Of a stretch of 64,000 bases of DNA, positions 50,016-58,247 are shown piece after piece. The translations under genes were made by a program, and so were the position numbers. The stretch is taken from assembly GCA_029209985.1 (NCBI GenBank), contig JARGNZ010000001.1, positions 167,827 through 231,826 on the forward strand, given 5' to 3'. The stretch is from Parvibaculaceae bacterium. Its GTDB lineage: Bacteria > Pseudomonadota > Alphaproteobacteria > Parvibaculales > Parvibaculaceae. The notes below the pieces were generated by a model. It was not told the origin of the DNA. It worked only from the letters and a program-made list of their open reading frames with translations, and did not search any database. Every line of letters begins with the position of its first letter. Within the stretch, counting starts at the first letter, position 1.

Positions 50016-50867
50016 ATGATAGACACTCAAAACAAAGTTGCGGGCGGCTCATTGAGCCATATTGTCCCGTTTGAATTTGAAGATTTTACAATCCGTGTGA
50101 TGGAGGTTGCAGGCGAGCCTTGGTTCGTCGCAAAAGATATTGCGCGGGCTCTGGGGTATGCTAAGGAGCGCAACGCGGTCCAGATACATTGTAAGCGGGC
50201 AACTCCTGCCGCAAATCTACTAGATGCAGTAAAACCCTATAGCGAAACACAGGATATAGGGGGGCCCCAATTCAGGGCCCCCCCTAAATATCTACCTTTA
50301 GGTCTTGACCCTCAAACGGTCCTCATCCCTGAAAGTGATATGTATCGGATGATTTTCCGATCCAACCTTCCTAGCGCCAAGCGCTTTGAAGAAAAGGTTG
50401 TTTCTGAAATTCTGCCCGCCATTCGGAAAACTGGCGCGTACATCTCTCCTGCGGCGACTGGTGTTACTTTTAGCGCTGAAGACCGCAAGGTTATGGGTGG
50501 CATCGTAAAGAGCATCATCCATAAGGAGTTGGGTGAGGTTATGCCATCGATGGTGCAGGCCGTTCTCTCTGAGAGAAGCTACAGCCTTCGCTCTGGTCGG
50601 ACTGCCGGTCAAATCTGGAAGGATTTCAATCTGCCAGTGCTAAAAGGTGCCGCTGTTTGGTTTGGCAATCGCCTTGATGAGATGGGCTGCTGCATTCAGA
50701 ACAAGGCGAAAGGCGAGCTTGGCTTAACTTCTGCTCGTTTGTTTGACCCTGACAAAGTACGAATCTGCATGAAAAACGGCTTATTAGAAAAGGCGAAATC
50801 CTATGTTGATGAGCGGTATGGGCAGGGTAAACTTCGCCTCGTCTCAAGCGGTGAGGTGAAAGTATGA
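50016..50867 (+). CDS. BRO-N family antirepressor
   Basis: A 283-residue protein. The BRO-N domain is clear: EDFTIRVMEVAGEPWFVAKD, then IARALGYAKERNAVQIHCKR and IPESDMYRMIFRSNLPSAKR. The C-terminal half (TAGQIWKDFNLPVLKGAAVW) resembles antirepressor C-domains. Between HCKRA and IPESD the protein has about 40 residues where about 20 are usual, and that DNA holds a strong hairpin (50257-50286). The ATG at 50016 follows GGAGG. It probably inactivates a phage repressor. Confidence 0.87.
   Translation: MIDTQNKVAGGSLSHIVPFEFEDFTIRVMEVAGEPWFVAKDIARALGYAKERNAVQIHCKRATPAANLLDAVKPYSETQDIGGPQFRAPPKYLPLGLDPQTVLIPESDMYRMIFRSNLPSAKRFEEKVVSEILPAIRKTGAYISPAATGVTFSAEDRKVMGGIVKSIIHKELGEVMPSMVQAVLSERSYSLRSGRTAGQIWKDFNLPVLKGAAVWFGNRLDEMGCCIQNKAKGELGLTSARLFDPDKVRICMKNGLLEKAKSYVDERYGQGKLRLVSSGEVKV
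50257..50286 (+). repeat. GC-rich palindrome within the antirepressor gene
   Basis: TAGGGGGGCCC (50257-50267) and GGGCCCCCCCTA (50275-50286) pair with one unmatched C. It codes for the G-G-P-Q-F-R-A-P-P part of the extra segment in the BRO-N domain, in frame. It could be an inserted palindromic element or an RNA processing site. Confidence 0.6.
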
Positions 50868-51190
50868 GCGAGAAAGCTTTCAATCAAATCAAAGAGGGGC
50901 TTGAAGAGGCGTTAGCGGTGGCTCAAGGCCCGGAAGTTGACGTTGCGACTGATGCTCTGCTTGATCGGATCGAGGCTGGCGGTCTTATTGCGGGCATTCT
51001 TTCAAAGGGTGTGCAGGGTTATGAGCTTTATTGCCAAACCGGCTGGACGCCCTTTGACCCCGATGCGTTTAAGGCTTTTCAGGAGCTTGAGGCTCGGTTT
51101 AAGGGCGGCAAGATTGTTGCCGAAAAGCTGGCCGAACACTTCATAAATACGGGCGGTTTCTTCCAAGAACCCCCGGAAATAGAGGCTTAA
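50864..51190 (+). CDS. hypothetical protein after the antirepressor
   Basis: A 108-residue acidic, helical protein (MSEKAFNQIKEGLEEALAVA; KGVQGYELYCQTGWTPFDPD). Its start overlaps the antirepressor stop (ATGA), so the two are made together and may act together. No family recognised. Confidence 0.6.
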   Translation: MSEKAFNQIKEGLEEALAVAQGPEVDVATDALLDRIEAGGLIAGILSKGVQGYELYCQTGWTPFDPDAFKAFQELEARFKGGKIVAEKLAEHFINTGGFFQEPPEIEA

Positions 51191-51225
51191 ACCAATCTGT
51201 CCAAATCTGGACTGGTTAAAACCAC

Positions 51226-51265
51226 AACGCAGAGGCCTGCTCAAATATGGGTTGGCCTCTGCGTT
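51226..51265. terminator. hairpin terminator of the island
   Basis: Perfect 12-base arms AACGCAGAGGCC and GGCCTCTGCGTT with a 16-base loop, between two convergent genes. A smaller hairpin (GTCCA/TGGAC) lies at 51199-51213. T-runs are weak, but position and symmetry suit a two-way terminator. Confidence 0.65.
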
Positions 51266-51307
51266 ATATAGTAAACCAAATGCCACCAGCTCCATGATTG
51301 GACTTAT

Positions 51308-51817
51308 CTACAATTTAGATTTTGGCGCGCATGCTTTGATCACAGGGTTCACCGCTTCGGACATCCCTTTGGTGTGATACTCCACGGCCCTTGTTGTTGT
51401 TCCTTGTACGTCAGTTGCTTGTATCAAGAATGTCTTTGAAGTCATCAACTTCCGTACAATTTTTCTCGCCTTTTGGGCGACGACATAGAGACGGTCGTTG
51501 TTTTTATTGGTGTGGAACATCGTTTTTTTCGCAGGGGCCTTATCTCGGCGGTAAGTGATTTCTGTGCCGGTACTTGGAAACCTGTGATGACCGAAGGAAA
51601 AGGTTAGCAGTAGCATGCCGCGGATACAGCCAATTTCGACTTCTTCAGTCCGGCGGCCCGCGGACGTATTCGACCACAGGTACGCTGAAACTATTTTTTC
51701 ATCGGTCATTGCGTCCGTGTTCACGCTGGTTTTCCAGTCGTACTCAAGCGCGGAGGCGTTAGTGACCGTGGCGATTACGGCAAGGCACGTGACAAATCTG
51801 ATTGCACTTTTTTTCAT
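51308..51817 (-). CDS. exported VasI-like protein (moron candidate)
   Basis: A 169-residue protein with a signal peptide (KKSAIRFVTCLAVIATVTNA, then SALEYDW). The pattern WKTSVNTDAMTDEKIVSAYL, a central ITYRRDKAPAKKTMF and the end EYHTKGMSEAVNPVIKACAP recalls the VasI family first named from type VI secretion clusters; many members occur elsewhere. It is on the strand opposite to the tail genes, with its own promoter, so it is probably expressed in the lysogen and acts in the periplasm. Confidence 0.55.
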   Translation of the reverse strand: MKKSAIRFVTCLAVIATVTNASALEYDWKTSVNTDAMTDEKIVSAYLWSNTSAGRRTEEVEIGCIRGMLLLTFSFGHHRFPSTGTEITYRRDKAPAKKTMFHTNKNNDRLYVVAQKARKIVRKLMTSKTFLIQATDVQGTTTRAVEYHTKGMSEAVNPVIKACAPKSKL

Positions 51818-51855
51818 TCGATTTCCCCATTTCCCAGTAATAAAAGGACAATTTC

Positions 51856-53664
51856 ATGTCGAATGCAACTATTGGTATTAAGATTGATCCGACAGGCGCT
51901 GTCCAAGGCGCTCGGACGGTGCAGAGCAGCTTCAAAAACGTAGGAGACGCAGCAAGGACAGCAGAAAACGCAACGCTGCAATATGCCAACACCAGCGCCC
52001 GCACCGTTAAGTCAATGTCAAATACGATGAATAGCGCTCGTAAATCATCCATTAACATGGGAATGGCTGTTCAGCAGGCCGGTTATCAGGTGGGTGACTT
52101 TGCGGTGCAGGTCGCCTCTGGACAGGGAGTGTTGCGGCCTTTTATTCAGCAGGGCACGCAATTGGTGTCGATGTTCGGTCCTATGGGCGCTGTTATCGGT
52201 GCGGCGGGCGCGATTGTGGGGGCTGTGGCTACGGCCTTTATTAATATGGGCGATGATGCCGAAGACGCCGCAGATACAGCGGCAGAGGCGATGCGGAAGT
52301 TAGAGCGAGAAACGCGGAAGACTCGCGATGCTGCGTATGAGATGGCCAACGCCTACGAAAAAGCCCTTATTAAAGCCGGTGAATTTGCGCAATCGGAAGG
52401 GGAACGTCTTGGCAAAAGTGCGGCGGCGGCGCTTGAGTATGCGACGAGCGTTGAACAAATCTATGAACAATATCGAGCCCTTGACGATGCGCAGAACCTA
52501 GCAAAGAATGGCACGCTTGGGTTTGCCGCCGTAGTTGAGGGCGTGACCAACGCTAAAGACAAGCATCTGGCTGTCATCCAAAGAGAAATTGACAATAATA
52601 AGTCTCTTTACGACGCCCTAAAAATTTCAGAGCGAGAGTACGAAGTTACCCAAGAAAAGCTGCGTATTCTGGCGGCAGACGGTTTTGCAGGCACCAAGGT
52701 AGAGGCTCGTGGTCTGGCCGAGCAGCTAGTTGATGGCGAACGCGCGATGACCGCGTTTCGGGACGCGGCAAGTGAGGCCGAGCGATCACAGAAGCAGTTC
52801 GCGCGAGAGCTAAAACGCACCCAAGACAACTTTGCAGGGCTCCTAACATCGACCAAAGAGGACATTGAGTGGCGTCAGATAGAGATTGAAACGCTGGGGA
52901 TGACGGCATCTGCTCGAGAGGTGTATTTGCTTGGCCGCAAGTTAGAACTCGAGGCGGCTCGAGCGGGTGTCGAATTGGCACCGGAAACTATTGCTCGCTA
53001 TCAGGCTGAAACTGCCGCTGTTCTCTCTGTGGCCGACGCCTTTACCGAAGCAGAGGCACGAGAGAAAGACCTGCGCGATACAGGCAAGTCGTTTGCATCC
53101 TCCTTTATCAATGACATGCGAAGCGGTGCGAACGCAGCGGAAGCTCTTGGGGGTGTGCTGGACAAACTGGCAGACAAGCTGATCGACCTTGCGTTGACAG
53201 CAGCCTTTGACAGTGAAGGCGGTAGCGGTCTTATCTCTGGTATTTCGGCAGCTCTTGGATCTACCAGCGCCAATGGGAACGTGTTCTCGGGCGGCAATGT
53301 TGTCCAAGCCTTTGCAAATGGCGGGATTGTCAATGGCCCGACCACTTTCCCGATGAATGACAATCAATTTGGTCTCATGGGGGAAGCTGGACCAGAAGCG
53401 ATCATGCCTCTTTCGCGTGGGTCAAACGGACGCCTTGGAGTTGAAGTTTCAGGTGGGCAGCAAAAGCCTGTCGTTGTTGCTCCGGTGGTTAACATCCAGA
53501 ACAATTCGAATTCGGAAGTCAGCACCGAAAGTGGCACCACCAGCGGCGGACAGCCCTACACGAATATCATCGTGCAGACGATGCAGAATGCTACCAACAA
53601 GGGTCAGATGGACGGTGTGAATGCGGCCCGCACCGGCGCACGACCTAAAGCGATTGGACGGTGA
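51856..53664 (+). CDS. tail tape measure protein
   Basis: A 602-residue protein that sets tail length. It begins ATIGIKIDPTGAVQGARTVQ (beta segment followed by long coiled coils), has a hydrophobic stretch near residues 105-130 (GPMGAVIGAAGAIVGAVATA) and ends with the lambda-type module NGGIVNGPTTFPMNDNQFGL then MGEAGPEAIMPLSRGSNGRL. At about 0.15 nm per residue the tail would be near 90 nm. The chaperone genes lie 2.8 kb upstream because an island separates them. Confidence 0.92.
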   Translation: MSNATIGIKIDPTGAVQGARTVQSSFKNVGDAARTAENATLQYANTSARTVKSMSNTMNSARKSSINMGMAVQQAGYQVGDFAVQVASGQGVLRPFIQQGTQLVSMFGPMGAVIGAAGAIVGAVATAFINMGDDAEDAADTAAEAMRKLERETRKTRDAAYEMANAYEKALIKAGEFAQSEGERLGKSAAAALEYATSVEQIYEQYRALDDAQNLAKNGTLGFAAVVEGVTNAKDKHLAVIQREIDNNKSLYDALKISEREYEVTQEKLRILAADGFAGTKVEARGLAEQLVDGERAMTAFRDAASEAERSQKQFARELKRTQDNFAGLLTSTKEDIEWRQIEIETLGMTASAREVYLLGRKLELEAARAGVELAPETIARYQAETAAVLSVADAFTEAEAREKDLRDTGKSFASSFINDMRSGANAAEALGGVLDKLADKLIDLALTAAFDSEGGSGLISGISAALGSTSANGNVFSGGNVVQAFANGGIVNGPTTFPMNDNQFGLMGEAGPEAIMPLSRGSNGRLGVEVSGGQQKPVVVAPVVNIQNNSNSEVSTESGTTSGGQPYTNIIVQTMQNATNKGQMDGVNAARTGARPKAIGR

Positions 53665-53667
53665 TCT

Positions 53668-54699
53668 ATGCCTCTTAACTGGCCCTCTGCCGTGCCCACA
53701 TATGTTGCTCCCGGCTCATGGGTGGAGGCGCTCGCGAATGGCGGTGTGACCTTCCAGCCCGAATACGGAGCGCCATTAGAGCGCAAGCGCGTGACCATTA
53801 GCGGAAGCTCTCTTTCTGTCTCTATGGAATTGAGTGCAGCCGAGAGTAAACGCTTACGGTACTTCTTCGAGCAGGAATGCAGCGGTCGAGCTAATAGCTT
53901 CTATTTCATTAATCCGATCACGGGCGAACGCCATGAATATCGGTTTACAGGCGATGAGCCGTTTCGTGTGTCCGACGCTCAAAGCTTGGGTCGCGTGAAT
54001 GTGGCCATGACCTGGTATCAGCAGCCGGGCGGGGCTGTCATTCTGGACGTGGCCGAGCTTTCGCCGACACTCTGGATTGACGCCTCAGACGGTGATTATG
54101 TCACCGAAACGAGCGGTGATGTGTCTGCACTGGCGGATAAAAGCGGCAATGGGAATGGTTTCGCGCAGGCTTCCGGGGCTTTGCAGCCGACTACGGGAAA
54201 CACAACGCAAAACAGCCTCAATTTCTTGGAGTTGGATGGATCGCAATATATGGCTGCGGGCGGCGTCCTTGATTATCAGGCCGAATTTACCAGTTTCTTC
54301 GTCTTCAAGTCCAACACAAGCGGCGAAGCGTCAGCTGCGATCGTGGCAGGGTTTGGCGGGGCCGATGAGGCGATCGATTGGGACACGTCGGAAGGTGTCG
54401 GCTACTGGTATGACGCAGCTATTGCGCAGTCCGGCAATGACTCCTTAGACGCGTTTCACGTGGCCTGCATCCGATACGCAAGCGGTGTGGCAACGCTTTA
54501 TCTGGACGGTGCGCCCGTCGCGACCGGAAGCATTGAACGCGTGGCCGGGTCAGACGCGGCTACCATTGGCCGCCTGACTTCTGGCGCTGGAAATATCTTC
54601 TCAGGCGGGGTAGGTGAGTTCTTTGTCACAGACCAGCCTCTTGCCCCAACCCAAATCGCGGCTGTGACAAGCCTACTCAATACGAAATGGGGGCTTTGA
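53668..54699 (+). CDS. minor tail protein fused to a LamG-like lectin domain
   Basis: A 343-residue protein. Residues 1-125 look like a tail-tip component (WPSAVPTYVAPGSWVEALAN; CSGRANSFYFINPITGERHE). Residues about 130-343 form a concanavalin/LamG-like domain: LSPTLWIDASDGDYVTETSG, ADKSGNGNGFAQASGAL, FHVACIRYASGVATLYLDGA and TIGRLTSGAGNIFSGGVGEF. Such domains bind sugars, so this may help host recognition. It overlaps the next gene as TGATG. Confidence 0.75.
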   Translation: MPLNWPSAVPTYVAPGSWVEALANGGVTFQPEYGAPLERKRVTISGSSLSVSMELSAAESKRLRYFFEQECSGRANSFYFINPITGERHEYRFTGDEPFRVSDAQSLGRVNVAMTWYQQPGGAVILDVAELSPTLWIDASDGDYVTETSGDVSALADKSGNGNGFAQASGALQPTTGNTTQNSLNFLELDGSQYMAAGGVLDYQAEFTSFFVFKSNTSGEASAAIVAGFGGADEAIDWDTSEGVGYWYDAAIAQSGNDSLDAFHVACIRYASGVATLYLDGAPVATGSIERVAGSDAATIGRLTSGAGNIFSGGVGEFFVTDQPLAPTQIAAVTSLLNTKWGL

Positions 54700-55166
54700 T
54701 GATAAATGGCATTGATAACGCCCTCACGGCGCAAGGCACCGATGAAGTTGTCTTGCCGCTCCTCACGCTCCGGCATAATTCGATCTCTGAAACGCTCCGA
54801 TTTGTGGCCAATACAGAGAACATTGTCGCGAATGGCGAGACACATATTGCCTTTCCGTTCGAAATCACCTTGCCAAGCGATGACGGAAATACCCCTCGTT
54901 GCCAGCTCACCATCCCGAATATTGATCGACGTATCGACCAAGCTGCACGAGATATAGTCGGGTCGCCGATCGCAGACATTGCCATCATCGCAACAGATGC
55001 CCCGGACAGCCCTTTAACCGAGATTCGAGGGCTTTTGTTGAAAGACGTGGAAGGCGACGTTGAGCGCATTCAGGGGACGCTGCAAGCCCATGACCAGACA
55101 CAAGAGCCGTATCCATGGCGTCGAGTGACAGAAGAGCGGTTTCCCGGAGCGAGGAAGCCCACATGA
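54699..55166 (+). CDS. DUF1833 minor tail protein (lambda L-like position)
   Basis: A 155-residue protein. It opens MINGIDNALTAQGTDEVVLP and has the DUF1833 pattern with PFEITLPSDDGNTPRCQLTI. It lies between the M-like and NlpC/P60 genes, where lambda has gene L. The ATG at 54699 overlaps the upstream stop. Confidence 0.8.
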   Translation: MINGIDNALTAQGTDEVVLPLLTLRHNSISETLRFVANTENIVANGETHIAFPFEITLPSDDGNTPRCQLTIPNIDRRIDQAARDIVGSPIADIAIIATDAPDSPLTEIRGLLLKDVEGDVERIQGTLQAHDQTQEPYPWRRVTEERFPGARKPT

Positions 55167-55585
55167 TCGCCTTTCACAAGATCCCCTATGTCGATGGAGG
55201 CCGAGACGTCGAAGGCTGCGATTGCTGGGGATTGGTTCGGTTGTATCTTTTCGAGCTGGCAGGCCTTGAATTGCCGACCTATGGAACGATCGGCGCGACT
55301 GAGTTTGCCCAAATAGATGCCGCGACGGCGCAGGGCGCAGCGGGTGCCCCTTGGGGTGCTGAAATCCAGCCCGGATCGTACAAAAAGGGTGATGTTGCAT
55401 TGCTTAAATCGGTAGCGCGAGTGGATGGCAAGAGCGTTGTTCTCCCCGTGCATATGGGTGTTTTCGTAGACGGTCAGAGCGTCATGCATACCGAGCCGGA
55501 ATTGGGGGTGCAGGTATTGCCTGTGAGTTCCCCCTTTCTCAAAAGACGTTTAATTACAGTGAGGCGCCATGAGCAGCTCGTTTAA
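55163..55585 (+). CDS. NlpC/P60 tail protein (lambda K-like)
   Basis: A 140-residue cysteine peptidase-like tail protein. The catalytic Cys is in GRDVEGCDCWGLVRLY and the His in PVHMGVFVDGQSVMH. In other phages such proteins help penetrate the cell wall or assemble the tip. Start overlaps the DUF1833 stop; end overlaps the hub gene by 17 bases. Confidence 0.88.
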   Translation: MIAFHKIPYVDGGRDVEGCDCWGLVRLYLFELAGLELPTYGTIGATEFAQIDAATAQGAAGAPWGAEIQPGSYKKGDVALLKSVARVDGKSVVLPVHMGVFVDGQSVMHTEPELGVQVLPVSSPFLKRRLITVRRHEQLV

Positions 55586-58235
55586 CGTTGTATCGATGCC
55601 ATTGCCTCTTGGTATTGGGCCACGCCACATAGAGCCGATGAAGGTTGGGCGGTCAATTCGCCAGATCATCGACGCCATCCCAATGGACAAGCTGCCCGTC
55701 CGCTCAAATATGCGTGTGATCGTGTCCAACCCTTCTGGTGAGACAGAGATACATCATAAAATGTGGGACCTTGTGCGCCCAAAAGAGGGTTCAATTGTCA
55801 GCATCCAAATGGCTCCGGCTGGTGGCGATGATAGTTCGATCAAGACGGTTATTGCCGTCGTGGTGGCGATCGCGATTATTGCGACAGGCCACTTGGAGCT
55901 GTTGGAGATCCCGGCTTGGCTGATGGAGGCAGCAACCGCTGTTGCTATCTCATCGGCTGCGGCATTAGCAACGTCAGCCCTATCGAGGCCCCCGGCTGCG
56001 CAGGCGCGAGGTGAGGAAACTACGACAGACACAGCGTTGGGGTCAGCGAGTGCTCAAGGTAATGTCCTAAGTCCGGGCGGCTCTATTCCCGTGGTATTGG
56101 GGCGTCGAAAGGTGTTTCCACCCCTTGCCTGTGAGCCTCTTGTAGAGACGATCAATCGTGATGAGATTGTTGAGGCGACATATGTGCTGGATGGGCCTCA
56201 TGACCTTGAGAATATCCGTATTGACGATGTTGCGGTTGAAGAGCTTGAGGGCGTCGAGATCGAAACCCGTGAAGGCTGGGACGATGATTTGAATGTTCTG
56301 TTATATCGCCGCTATGGGTATTCTGACCAAGTGCAGAAACAGTTGCAAGGCTATCGGGTTAATGAAACCAGCACGCAGCAGCTTGATGATCAGACCTCGC
56401 CGGAAAACTCATTGCCAAGCTGGGAGCAATTTGCAACAGAAAAAAGCCCAGATGAAATTTGGCTCTCCCTTTTCTGGGGTGGTTTTGTGTTTGGCGATGA
56501 TGCCTCTTCGCGGGCGGGTGTGCCTGTACGCTTCCGTGTTCGTGAGCGCGGGGAAAGTGATTGGAAAAACCTGCCAGAAGTCCATTTTGTTGGCAGTGAG
56601 CTGCAAAACTATCGAATACAGGTGAAGATCAAATGGGGTGAGCTTGGCAGCGTGCCAACGCCACCGACGTCTACGGGGCCTTTTGTGGCCTTCAAGGAAG
56701 TGCCGGGACAGACGGGAACCGTGACGGCCGGATGGGAAGCGCATTCAAGCTTTGATGATGGCAGCGAGGACTTGGACGGGGTGCAGAATGTCGCTATGTA
56801 TCCAGACTTGCTGGAGTTCTATCTTGATGAGGCCGACTTCCCGCGCGGTGTGAAGTACGAAGTCGAAGCGATGATCGGCTGCATGTATAAGCAGGCAAGC
56901 CTAAACACAACGACATACGCATACAAAAGCAACGTCCGAGATCTGTTTTATTATTACGAAAACGGGGGCGCTCTTGAGGTTGCCGAGGATCAGGACACGG
57001 TTGCGAACCGTTGCACGGTCGCCCGGATTTCCAGCGTCTATAATGATCTGATGATTAAAGAGCGCGGCTTTTGCACCATTGTAATAAGAGGTCGGAATAT
57101 CGCCGTGCAGAATGTCTCAGTTGAGGCGGCGGCATATGTTCCTGACTGGGATGGAGAGGACTGGTCTAATTGGGTGGCGAGCGAGAACCCGGCTACTCAC
57201 TATCGCAACGTGCTGGTTGGGGATAGAACGCACCCAGCGCGGCGCGAAAACCCAGCACAGATTGACGAGGCAAGCATTCTAGCGTGGCGCCAAGCCTGCA
57301 TCGATAACGGTTGGAAGATTTCGGCGATTATAGAAGGGCGCACGGCTCACGAAGTTCGTGAAATGATTGCGTCAACCGCATACGCCCGTCCCAAGTCGCC
57401 AATTTGGGGGTGGGGGGTTGCTTTAGATGTGGACCGGACGGAAGAAATGCCCGTTCAATATTTCACGCCACGTAATAGCGCTAATTTCCGCTGGCGCAAG
57501 CCCTTTGCTGAGACGGTGGACGGCTACCGGGTCACTTTTGACGATGCGGACAATGATTATCAGACGCGCGAAATCACGGTGCTGCATCCAAACACGCCAA
57601 CCAACATGCAGCAGACGCTGGAAGCGTTGACCTACGACACAATCACCGACGAGGACTTGATCCGAGCGCGGGCGCTTCATGACCTAAAGACACTGAGAAA
57701 GCGATCCGTTCAATATTTACTGGATGTGCCGATGGAAAGCATCGTTTGTGAACGTGGCTCATTGGTCGCGATTGCAAACGACTTGCTTGTCTATCAATCC
57801 GGCTCCGCAAGAGTTCTTGAGGTCATAACGAACGATTCCGATGAAGTGACGAGCTTACGCATTGACAGCGATTTGGAGTTGATTAACGAGCCTGACTTCT
57901 GGTCGATCACCGACTTCTGGGCGGTAGAAAATATCTGGAATATAGGCGTTAAAACTGCTGCAAGTATTCGATACCCCTTGGACAGCGCGACTGCTGAAAC
58001 GAACAAGAGGGTAGGCATCCTGACAAAAACACTTTCCAACAGCACAGGACGAAGTGGCTTATTAGCGTTTGAAACCCCCTTTGCTCGACCCGAAGGTTTG
58101 GCCGAAGGAGCCTTGGTTTCAGCAGGTCCCGTGGATCATGTGGAAGGCCGCTTCATTGTTACGAATGTGCAGCATAGCAAAAACCTAAACGCGACGTTGA
58201 CTCTGGTTGACGAAGCCCCCGACTTATTCACTTAA
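55569..58235 (+). CDS. central tail hub / host specificity protein (lambda J-like)
   Basis: An 888-residue tip protein. Residues 1-150 include a lambda I-like membrane-type segment (VIAVVVAIAIIATGHLELLE and ISSAAALATSALSRPPAAQA), so I and J functions seem joined. Then follow hub domains with LSPGGSIPVVLGRRKVFPPL, IRIDDVAVEELEGVEIETRE and, late, YFTPRNSANFRWRKPFAETV (fibronectin-like and hub cores). It contacts the host receptor or carries the fibres. Confidence 0.85.
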   Translation: MSSSFNVVSMPLPLGIGPRHIEPMKVGRSIRQIIDAIPMDKLPVRSNMRVIVSNPSGETEIHHKMWDLVRPKEGSIVSIQMAPAGGDDSSIKTVIAVVVAIAIIATGHLELLEIPAWLMEAATAVAISSAAALATSALSRPPAAQARGEETTTDTALGSASAQGNVLSPGGSIPVVLGRRKVFPPLACEPLVETINRDEIVEATYVLDGPHDLENIRIDDVAVEELEGVEIETREGWDDDLNVLLYRRYGYSDQVQKQLQGYRVNETSTQQLDDQTSPENSLPSWEQFATEKSPDEIWLSLFWGGFVFGDDASSRAGVPVRFRVRERGESDWKNLPEVHFVGSELQNYRIQVKIKWGELGSVPTPPTSTGPFVAFKEVPGQTGTVTAGWEAHSSFDDGSEDLDGVQNVAMYPDLLEFYLDEADFPRGVKYEVEAMIGCMYKQASLNTTTYAYKSNVRDLFYYYENGGALEVAEDQDTVANRCTVARISSVYNDLMIKERGFCTIVIRGRNIAVQNVSVEAAAYVPDWDGEDWSNWVASENPATHYRNVLVGDRTHPARRENPAQIDEASILAWRQACIDNGWKISAIIEGRTAHEVREMIASTAYARPKSPIWGWGVALDVDRTEEMPVQYFTPRNSANFRWRKPFAETVDGYRVTFDDADNDYQTREITVLHPNTPTNMQQTLEALTYDTITDEDLIRARALHDLKTLRKRSVQYLLDVPMESIVCERGSLVAIANDLLVYQSGSARVLEVITNDSDEVTSLRIDSDLELINEPDFWSITDFWAVENIWNIGVKTAASIRYPLDSATAETNKRVGILTKTLSNSTGRSGLLAFETPFARPEGLAEGALVSAGPVDHVEGRFIVTNVQHSKNLNATLTLVDEAPDLFT

Positions 58236-58247
58236 GGGAATTTCATT

